Assembly (NCBI GenBank): GCA_023390485.1
Contig: JAEWCT010000149.1
Coordinates: 1 to 5,301, forward strand
Length of the DNA stretch: 5,301 bases
Direction of reading: 5' to 3'
Origin: Pseudomonadota bacterium
GTDB lineage: Bacteria > Pseudomonadota > Alphaproteobacteria > Rhizobiales > Hyphomicrobiaceae
Shown piece by piece: positions 1 to 5,301 of the stretch. How positions within the stretch are numbered: the first letter of the stretch is position 1; each line of letters opens with the position of its first letter. The position numbers were made by a program, and so were the translations under genes. The notes beneath the pieces are model-generated. The model did not search any database. It was given only the letters and a program-made list of their open reading frames with translations, and was not told the DNA's origin.

Positions 1-96
1 GTTTTGCACGCCATCCGCAAAATCGAAGGCGAAATCAGCAAGAATCCGAACCTCGGAGACGAGCTTGAGGAGCTGAAGAGGCTTCTCAACCACTGA
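1..96 (+). CDS. dnaA: DnaA C-terminal end (partial, 5' end outside window)
   Basis: The window opens in frame with the last 31 codons of a protein, ending at a TGA at 94-96. The residues begin VLHAIRKIEG and end LEELKRLLNH. This matches the tail of the replication initiator DnaA, where the conserved TVLHAxRKIE helix follows the DNA-binding helix-turn-helix of domain IV and a short charged helix closes the protein. DnaA is the AAA+ ATPase that binds DnaA boxes and opens the origin. Only the extreme C-terminus is present, so neither the ATPase nor the box-reading residues can be judged. The identification rests on this short tail plus dnaN lying next downstream on the same strand, which is the classic order. 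It is unlikely to be anything else. Confidence 0.9.
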   Translation, partial: VLHAIRKIEGEISKNPNLGDELEELKRLLNH

Positions 97-117
97 CCGC
101 AAATTCACCCCTTGCGG
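97..117 (+). repeat. Hairpin directly after the dnaA stop codon
   Basis: CCGCAA at 97-102 pairs perfectly with TTGCGG at 112-117 around a 9-base loop, starting on the base after the dnaA stop. There is no T-run behind it, so alone it is a poor intrinsic terminator. It may stabilise the 3' end of the dnaA transcript or act together with the stronger hairpin that follows. The role is inferred; the pairing is seen. Confidence 0.5.
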
Positions 118-132
118 CCTGATGCGACGTAG

Positions 133-164
133 GGCCGGCACACCTCCCCCGGAGTGCCGGCCTT
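133..164 (+). terminator. Likely terminator of dnaA
   Basis: GGCCGGCAC at 133-141 and GTGCCGGCC at 154-162 form a perfect 9-bp GC-rich stem. Two further C-G pairs can form inside it beyond an A-A mismatch, leaving a 6-base loop. The stem lies 36 bases past the dnaA stop. Only two T residues follow before the sequence returns to G and C, so it is not a textbook Rho-independent terminator. In a high-GC genome such stems often still act as terminators or 3'-end protectors. If it works, dnaN needs its own promoter between here and 413. Confidence 0.55.
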
Positions 165-212
165 GCCATGGGTGTTTCGCCAGGGCCCCATGCCTCGGAT
201 TCCCGGTTGATT

Positions 213-231
213 CCGCGCCGGATCGGCGCGG
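213..231. repeat. Perfect GC-rich inverted repeat
   Basis: CCGCGCCG at 213-220 and CGGCGCGG at 224-231 are exact reverse complements separated by GAT. The 8-bp arms contain only G and C. In RNA this would be a tight, very stable stem-loop in the dnaN leader if transcription starts upstream; in DNA it could be a dyad protein site. It is not followed by T residues, so a terminator role on the + strand is unlikely. Function unknown. Confidence 0.5.
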
Positions 232-259
232 TTGCGGGCCTGTTCTGGGCGGGCCGATA

Positions 260-286
260 CATCTTGCTTGAAAAGATGCCATCTTT
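260..286. promoter_or_regulatory. Three-part CATCTT / AAGATG / CATCTT element upstream of dnaN
   Basis: CATCTT occurs at 260-265 and again at 280-285, exactly 20 bases apart, with the complementary AAGATG at 273-278 between them. The central copy can pair with either flank: with 260-265 around a 7-base loop, or with 280-285 as the 7-bp palindrome AAAGATG-C-CATCTTT at 272-286. The two pairings exclude each other if single-stranded, and the 20-base period places the two CATCTT copies about two helical turns apart on DNA. Either an operator or a leader structure for dnaN is possible. The repeat is seen; the regulatory role is inference. Confidence 0.35.
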
Positions 287-403
287 CGGCTCTGATCCGG
301 CTCCGTGGGCGATTCCGTTCGCCCCGGGGCCAACCGTTTTCTCGCGCGTGATGCCACGGCGTGTTCAGGCCGCCATTCCACGCGCAATTCCATAGTCAAT
401 GCT

Positions 404-408
404 GAGGA
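404..408 (+). promoter_or_regulatory. Shine-Dalgarno site deciding the dnaN start
   Basis: GAGGA sits 5 bases before the ATG at 414. An in-frame ATG at 399 would add the residues MLRID, but the GAGGA lies inside that extension and cannot serve it, and the extension has no counterpart in the family, where the protein begins with Met, a few residues and an ExxxLLK-like helix. The 414 start is therefore preferred. Confidence 0.65.
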
Positions 409-413
409 TAGAT

Positions 414-1532
414 ATGCGTCTCGAGATCGAACGTGGGGAACTCTTGAAGGCGCTGAGCCACGTTACGAGCGTCGTCGAACGCCGGACGACGATTCCGATC
501 CTGTCGAACATCATGCTGAAGGCGTCGGGCGACGCGCTGATGTTCAAGGCAACGGATCTCGAGCGCGAGGTCAGCGAGAGCGTCGGCGCGAAGGTTTCGA
601 CGCCCGGCACGCTGACGGTTCCGGCGCACGTGCTGCACGACATCGTGCGCAAGCTGCCCGAAGGCGCCGAGATCGAAATGAAGCGCGACGGCGACAAGGA
701 GCGCCTGACGATCACGTCCGGGCAGTCGCGTTTCAGCCTGCAGACGCTTGCCGCCGATGACTTCCCGGATCTCGCGGTCGGCGAGATCGGCCACGAGTTC
801 ACGATCGAAGCCGGCGACTTGAAGCGGCTCATCGAGAAAACGCGCTTCGCGATCTCGACGGAAGAGACGCGCTATTACCTCAACGGCATCTATCTGCATC
901 CGGCCGAGACCAACGGCACGAAAACCCTGCGCGCAGTTGCGACGGACGGTCACCGCCTGGCGCAGGTGGAGCTGCCGTTGCCGAAGGGCGCGGAAGGCAT
1001 GCCCGGTGTCATCGTGCCGAGGAAGACGGTGCACGAACTTGCGCGGCTTCTCGAAGACACGAGCGCGAAGGTCAAAGTCGGCGTGTCGCAGACGAAAGTC
1101 AGGTTCGAGATCGGGCCTGTCGTGCTGACGTCGAAGCTGATCGACGGGACGTTCCCCGATTACGGACGCGTCATTCCGCACAACAACGACAAGGAAATGA
1201 AAGTCCCGAACGCGTCGTTCAAGAGTGCGGTCGATCGCGTGTCGACGATTGCGAGCGAGCGCGGGCGCGCGGTGAAGCTCAACGTCGGCAAGGACAAGCT
1301 GATCCTGACGGTGAACAATCCGGAAGGCGGCAGCGCGACGGAAGAGATTTCCGTCGGCTATTCGTCGGGTCCGCTCGAGATCGGTTTCAACGCGCGCTAT
1401 CTGCTCGACATCGCCGATCAGCTCGAGAGTGAAGACGCGCGGTTTCTCCTAGCGGACCCCGGCTCGCCGACGATGGTGCGCGACGGCGGCGACGGCAGCG
1501 CGCTTTATGTGCTCATGCCGATGCGGGTTTAG
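414..1532 (+). CDS. dnaN: DNA polymerase III subunit beta (sliding clamp)
   Basis: The 372-residue product is the beta clamp, a head-to-tail dimeric ring around DNA that tethers DNA polymerase III and serves as a docking platform for other polymerases, MutS, Hda-type regulators and the clamp loader. Three repeated clamp domains are expected at about 1-120, 130-245 and 250-372. Recognisable landmarks are the N-terminal RRTTIPILSNIML segment, RYYLNGIYL and TDGHRLA (T177-A183) in the middle domain, LIDGTFPDYGRVIP from L242, and the C-terminal YVLMPMRV. The last of these matches the E. coli YVVMPMRL tail that lines the partner-binding cleft. Length fits the family (366 in E. coli). The start at 414 is chosen over 399 because of the GAGGA at 404-408. 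It follows dnaA by 317 bases with hairpins between, so it is probably expressed from its own promoter. No truncation or missing motif is seen. Confidence 0.98.
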   Translation: MRLEIERGELLKALSHVTSVVERRTTIPILSNIMLKASGDALMFKATDLEREVSESVGAKVSTPGTLTVPAHVLHDIVRKLPEGAEIEMKRDGDKERLTITSGQSRFSLQTLAADDFPDLAVGEIGHEFTIEAGDLKRLIEKTRFAISTEETRYYLNGIYLHPAETNGTKTLRAVATDGHRLAQVELPLPKGAEGMPGVIVPRKTVHELARLLEDTSAKVKVGVSQTKVRFEIGPVVLTSKLIDGTFPDYGRVIPHNNDKEMKVPNASFKSAVDRVSTIASERGRAVKLNVGKDKLILTVNNPEGGSATEEISVGYSSGPLEIGFNARYLLDIADQLESEDARFLLADPGSPTMVRDGGDGSALYVLMPMRV

Positions 1533-1562
1533 CGAATTTGCGGAAAGGACCGAGCAACGTCG

Positions 1563-1594
1563 TTAAGTCAGGTCGAAGATCATCTCTTTAAGTC
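1563..1594. repeat. Short direct repeat TTAAGTC just after dnaN
   Basis: TTAAGTC occurs at 1563-1569 and 1588-1594, 25 bases apart, inside the 66-base gap between the dnaN stop and the first possible start of the next frame. Seven bases is short enough to be chance. It could be a trace of an insertion event at the left edge of the AT-richer block, or a paired binding site. I found no matching copy near the recF end. Confidence 0.25.
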
Positions 1595-1598
1595 GCCG

Positions 1599-1931
1599 TT
1601 GCCAATAGCGTATGTCAGGCTGTCAATCGATGAGCTTGCGTCGAAACTGAACGTGAACTTGGAAGAGTGGAACGAAGACGGGCTTGGGCCCGCTCGCGGA
1701 GCGCTTTTGAAAGCGCTTAGTGGTCGGGTATTTCTGGTCTATTCACTTTCAAGTTGGGACGTAAGAGAAGGCCCCCACGTTATAGTTGAAGCCGACGCGC
1801 AAGATATATTGTCCGTCGGTTTGAGGGAATTGGTCTACGAGTTTGTCTCTGGCATACGCGTTGATCCAAGTCTCGTAGTGTGTGAAGGCGCGCAAGTTAC
1901 CGAAACGGCGCGGCGTGTCTTTGCTAAATAA
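1599..1931 (+). CDS. Hypothetical protein in the dnaN-recF insertion; start uncertain, possibly a 5'-truncated remnant
   Basis: An open frame of up to 110 residues from a TTG at 1599 to TAA at 1929-1931. I do not recognise the family. The product is soluble, with no signal peptide or membrane segment; it has a charged N-terminal part (IDELASKLNVNLEEWNEDGLG), a hydrophobic strand-like centre (GRVFLVYSLSSW) and alternating strand/helix character to the end, consistent with a small alpha/beta protein. No ATG occurs in the first third, there is no Shine-Dalgarno sequence before the TTG, and the next in-frame starts are GTG at 1653 and TTG at 1659. The frame is also open all the way back to the dnaN stop, so the true 5' end may have been lost. 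Base composition is well below its neighbours (28 of 60 G+C at 1801-1860) and it uses ATA four times, a codon absent from dnaN. This fits horizontal acquisition. Being next to an immunity-like gene, it might be another immunity protein, but nothing in its sequence proves that. Confidence 0.5.
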   Translation: MPIAYVRLSIDELASKLNVNLEEWNEDGLGPARGALLKALSGRVFLVYSLSSWDVREGPHVIVEADAQDILSVGLRELVYEFVSGIRVDPSLVVCEGAQVTETARRVFAK

Positions 1932-1962
1932 TTCTCGCATGCTCGGTAACCTGTACCCCTAA

Positions 1963-1985
1963 CCCATCCCCGCAAGGGGGAGGGG
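1963..1985. repeat. REP-like palindrome with GCAA loop
   Basis: CCCC at 1968-1971 and GGGG at 1976-1979 close on a GCAA tetraloop, with a T-G wobble and then CCC (1963-1965) opposite GGG (1982-1984) beyond an A-A mismatch. This C-block, GCAA, G-block design is that of the small dispersed intergenic palindromes found in many Proteobacteria. It lies 31 bases after the stop of the hypothetical frame and before the immunity-like gene. It may end transcription of the first frame weakly, or may simply be a mobile REP copy. Only one copy is in the window, so dispersal cannot be shown here. Confidence 0.5.
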
Positions 1986-2006
1986 AAAGCTCTTGCGATG
2001 CGCAAA

Positions 2007-2011
2007 GAGGA
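2007..2011 (+). promoter_or_regulatory. Shine-Dalgarno site favouring the ATG at 2016
   Basis: GAGGA lies 4 bases before the ATG at 2016. The alternative ATG at 1998 has a G-rich stretch 11 bases upstream (AGGGGA at 1981-1986), but that belongs to the REP-like stem and could be sequestered in it. The six extra residues MRKEDG look like translated ribosome binding site, so 2016 is preferred. Confidence 0.5.
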
Positions 2012-2015
2012 CGGA

Positions 2016-2423
2016 ATGTCGATTGAAAGTGAGTTCGCCGATATTCCAGGCGGCAGTAAAGTTCTTGATTGGTTTGGGCGAGTCCCAAGATTTCACGACG
2101 CCATTATCCTCGAACTCACACTCCGCAATTCCAAGGAAAGCTGTTTGCGCATTCATGCGTGGAACATGACGAATGAAGTTGATCAGAATGGCTTTTTTGT
2201 CCTTGCGAAACACGCTGTCGTTACTATTTCGGCTCATCACGTAACTTCAATCCAGCTCGACGATTTCGACACGTCCGCTATCATCTTTGACTTGACGATA
2301 CGAAAGCATGGTGACCAGTACACGATTTCTTGGAGCAGTTCCTACGGTATAAGCGAATCATTCAAAGCAAAGAAATTACGAATGGAGCTGCAGCCCGGGA
2401 AGCCAGTCGAGTCTCATGTCTGA
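2016..2423 (+). CDS. Imm50-like immunity protein (putative)
   Basis: The 135-residue product resembles a widespread family of small cytosolic proteins often labelled Imm50-type immunity proteins. Visible hallmarks are WFGRVPRFHDA at residues 19-29 (the W-F-G then F-H-D-A pattern), a beta-rich LRIHAWNMTNEVD at 44-56, a following FFVLAKHAVVTI strand pair, a DDFDTSAIIFDLTI segment and a terminal MELQPGKP. Members of such families are predicted to bind and neutralise a cognate toxin domain delivered by contact-dependent or secretion systems. No toxin gene is present in the window, so it would be an orphan. It has no signal peptide or membrane helix. An upstream ATG at 1998 would give 141 residues. 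Its stop overlaps the recF start by 8 bases, suggesting coupled translation. Its low GC (27 of 60 at 2161-2220) marks it as foreign relative to dnaN and recF. The family resemblance is from memory of the motif; the immunity function is inference. Confidence 0.6.
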   Translation: MSIESEFADIPGGSKVLDWFGRVPRFHDAIILELTLRNSKESCLRIHAWNMTNEVDQNGFFVLAKHAVVTISAHHVTSIQLDDFDTSAIIFDLTIRKHGDQYTISWSSSYGISESFKAKKLRMELQPGKPVESHV

Positions 2424-3594
2424 GGCTAATTCCCTATGGGTCGAGCGGCTGACGCTGACGAATTTCCGAAGTTATGTTTCGGCGAGCGTTGCGACCGACG
2501 CGGGGCCGCAGGTGATCGTCGGCGCGAACGGGTCGGGCAAAACCAATCTGCTCGAAGCGTTGTCGCTGCTTTCGCCCGGAACTGGCTTGCGGCGCGTGCC
2601 GTTCGTGGATCTGGCGCGGGCCGGAGGCGATGGAAGTTTCGCGATTGCCGCGCACGCGCATACGCTCGCGGGGCCAGCGGATATCGGCACCGGCCTCGCA
2701 GCGGGCGCTGGGACCAGCGCGCGGGCTGAGGGCTCAGGACGTTCGGGCCGCATCGTGCGCATCGACGGTTCGGCGCAGTCGGGCTCGGGTATTCTCGCCG
2801 ATTATCTCGAAATCGTCTGGGTGACGCCGGCAATGGACGGGCTCTTCACGGGGCCCGCTTCCGAGCGGCGGCGGTTTCTCGACAGGCTCATTCTTTGTTT
2901 CGATCACAGCTATCGGACGATTGCTGGGCGGTTCGAGCGTGCGATGACGAGCCGCAATCGCCTGCTGGCCGACGGCGTGCGTGATAACGCGCAGCTCTCC
3001 GGCTTCGAGCAGGTAATGGCGGAGACGGGTGTCGCAGTGGCGGCTGCGCGCCTCGAAGCGGTGGCGGCAATGGCGGCGATCGTCCAGAAGCGACGCGAGC
3101 GCGATCCCGATTCCGCGTTTCCGTGGTCGTCATTTCAACTCGTCGGAACGATCGAGGACGATCTCGCGCGTCTTTCGGCCATCGAAGCGGAAGATGCCTA
3201 TGCGCGCACGCTTCGCGAAACGCGCGAACGCGACCGGGCCGCGAGCCGGACGCTCGACGGGCCGCATCGCTCTGATCTCATCGTCGAGCACGGTCCGAAG
3301 GCGCTGGAAGCGCGGCAGTGCTCGACGGGGGAGCAGAAGGCGCTGCTGCTCGGGCTGGTGCTGGCACATGCCGAGCTTCTCACCGAGCGGCAGGAAGGGG
3401 CCGCACCAATCCTCCTTCTCGATGAGATTACAGCCCATCTCGATGTCCACCGGAGGGGGGCGCTGTTTGCCGAAATCCTGCGGCTCGGGGCGCAGGCGTG
3501 GATGACCGGCACGGACGCGGAAGCGTTTTCGGCGCTCGCCGGAAACGCGCAATTCTGGGGGGTGGAAGAGGGAAAAATCAGGAGCCTTTCCTGA
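2416..3594 (+). CDS. recF: DNA replication and repair protein RecF
   Basis: The 392-residue product is RecF, an SMC/Rad50-like ABC ATPase that with RecO and RecR helps load RecA at single-strand gaps and stalled forks. The order of motifs is typical: LTLTNFRSY at 12-20, Walker A GANGSGKT at 36-43, the FTGPASERRRFLDRLI segment before the helical lobe, GPHRSD at 282-287, the ABC signature STGEQK from S303, and Walker B LLLDE with D336-E337 followed by the D-loop AHLD (340-343). All ATPase residues are intact. It is somewhat longer than E. coli RecF (about 357), partly because of a Gly/Ala/Ser-rich stretch at about 85-128. The ATG at 2416 lies inside the end of the immunity-like gene, and its upstream sequence has only a weak, distant GGGAAG, so translation may depend on coupling to that gene. 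In most genomes recF directly follows dnaN; here about 0.9 kb of foreign-looking DNA intervenes. Confidence 0.97.
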   Translation: MSEANSLWVERLTLTNFRSYVSASVATDAGPQVIVGANGSGKTNLLEALSLLSPGTGLRRVPFVDLARAGGDGSFAIAAHAHTLAGPADIGTGLAAGAGTSARAEGSGRSGRIVRIDGSAQSGSGILADYLEIVWVTPAMDGLFTGPASERRRFLDRLILCFDHSYRTIAGRFERAMTSRNRLLADGVRDNAQLSGFEQVMAETGVAVAAARLEAVAAMAAIVQKRRERDPDSAFPWSSFQLVGTIEDDLARLSAIEAEDAYARTLRETRERDRAASRTLDGPHRSDLIVEHGPKALEARQCSTGEQKALLLGLVLAHAELLTERQEGAAPILLLDEITAHLDVHRRGALFAEILRLGAQAWMTGTDAEAFSALAGNAQFWGVEEGKIRSLS

Positions 3595-3648
3595 GTCCAA
3601 GTAACGGGACAAACAGCCACATCCAAAAGACTGAAAATCCACGACTTT

Positions 3649-3677
3649 TTGACTGCATATTCTTGTGAATTTTTAAG
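3649..3677 (+). promoter_or_regulatory. Candidate sigma-70 promoter 1 for gyrB
   Basis: TTGACT at 3649-3654 matches the -35 consensus at five of six positions. With a 17-base spacer it is followed by TTTAAG at 3672-3677, which matches TATAAT at four of six. The element lies in the AT-rich 147-base gap between recF and gyrB. Start would be near 3684, giving a leader of about 58 bases. Predicted only from sequence. Confidence 0.45.
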
Positions 3678-3695
3678 GCTTTTCAGGCCGGTTTG

Positions 3696-3704
3696 TGCTA
3701 TAAA
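3696..3704 (+). promoter_or_regulatory. Candidate extended -10 promoter 2 for gyrB
   Basis: TGC followed by TATAAA (3699-3704) is an extended -10 element with five of six consensus bases. No good -35 is present at the right distance, which is tolerated by extended -10 promoters. Transcription would start near 3711, inside the small dyad at 3706-3725, leaving a leader of about 31 bases before gyrB. gyrB promoters are often sensitive to supercoiling, with -10-proximal sequence deciding this; that link is known from other bacteria and is only inferred here. Confidence 0.5.
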
Positions 3705-3705
3705 A

Positions 3706-3725
3706 ACGGACCCTAATTCCGTCCG
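3706..3725. repeat. Small dyad with two pairing registers before gyrB
   Basis: ACGGA at 3706-3710 pairs with TCCGT at 3718-3722 (7-base loop), or CGGAC at 3707-3711 pairs with GTCCG at 3721-3725 (9-base loop). The overlapping registers come from the sequence TCCGTCCG. It sits at the predicted start point of candidate promoter 2 and upstream of the GAGAAAG ribosome binding site (3728-3734). It might be an operator or leader hairpin. Five base pairs is weak evidence. Confidence 0.3.
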
Positions 3726-3729
3726 CTGA

Positions 3730-5301
<1,572 letters not shown>

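Larger units (their letters stand above)
97..413. other. dnaA-dnaN intergenic region, 317 bases without a credible gene
   Basis: This stretch holds two hairpins right after dnaA, a perfect inverted repeat at 213-231, the CATCTT/AAGATG repeats at 260-286 and the dnaN ribosome binding site. An open frame from the ATG at 168 to 395 exists, but its composition (many Pro, Arg and Ala) and lack of a Shine-Dalgarno sequence make it look like chance. I see no DnaA boxes close to TTATCCACA and no AT-rich unwinding element, so there is no support for an origin here. I also find no sigma-70 promoter with both elements well matched, although dnaN probably has a promoter in this interval. Confidence 0.7.

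Noticed and set aside
168..395. Open frame of 75 codons in the dnaA-dnaN gap
   Set aside because: Pro/Arg/Ala-rich composition, no ribosome binding site and overlap with the inverted repeats; it looks like a chance frame in GC-rich DNA.
97..413. Chromosomal replication origin next to dnaA
   Set aside because: I saw no cluster of DnaA boxes and no AT-rich unwinding stretch. The best resemblance in any spacer, TGTGAATTT near 3665, matches the box at only six of nine bases.
396..1181. Minus-strand open frame of 261 codons
   Set aside because: Antisense to dnaN, Arg-rich with no recognisable domain; a shadow of the clamp gene.
1959..2240. Minus-strand 93-codon frame inside the cargo region
   Set aside because: It overlaps the immunity-like gene on the opposite strand, runs through the REP-like palindrome, and shows no motif; the + strand frame carries the recognisable family pattern.
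3282..3290. Apparent change in the RecF GPHRxD motif (Ser at residue 286)
   Set aside because: This position varies in the family (E. coli has Ala in GPHKAD), so Ser is not evidence of lost function.
3578..3594. TCAGGA/TCCTGA hairpin over the recF stop as a terminator
   Set aside because: Only six base pairs, half within coding sequence, and no T-run follows; too weak to call.

Overview
The window carries part of the conserved bacterial replication/repair gene cluster in the order dnaA (3' end) - dnaN - recF - gyrB (5' part), all on the + strand. This order, the high GC of the core genes (38 of 60 bases in a sampled dnaN line, 44 of 60 in a recF line) and the protein sequences (DnaN ending YVLMPMRV, a long Gly/Ala-rich RecF, GyrB with a short polar N-terminal lead) suggest an alphaproteobacterium, probably of the Hyphomicrobiales. 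The genus cannot be fixed from this window alone.

Region by region: 1-96 is the last 31 codons of dnaA. Positions 97-413 are a 317-base non-coding stretch with hairpins just after dnaA, one of them terminator-like, a perfect GC-rich inverted repeat, and a CATCTT / AAGATG / CATCTT element that could form two alternative hairpins upstream of dnaN. Positions 414-1532 are dnaN (sliding clamp). Positions 1533-2415 are an AT-richer interruption (28 of 60 and 27 of 60 G+C in two sampled lines) between dnaN and recF. It holds an unrecognised reading frame without a good start, a REP-like palindrome with a GCAA loop, and a gene for a small protein resembling the Imm50-type immunity proteins of polymorphic toxin systems. 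The stop of that gene overlaps the recF start. Positions 2416-3594 are recF, followed by a 147-base AT-rich spacer with likely gyrB promoters. gyrB runs from 3742 off the right edge.

The core genes work together: DnaA starts replication, DnaN clamps the replicase to DNA, RecF loads recombinase at gaps in replicated DNA, and GyrB supplies the ATPase of DNA gyrase. The part that departs from this housekeeping picture is the two-gene cargo between dnaN and recF. It looks horizontally acquired and may be an orphan immunity gene plus a decayed or unusually started neighbour, now read as part of a replication operon. No CRISPR array, tRNA, rRNA, transposase or convincing replication origin (no DnaA-box cluster) is visible.
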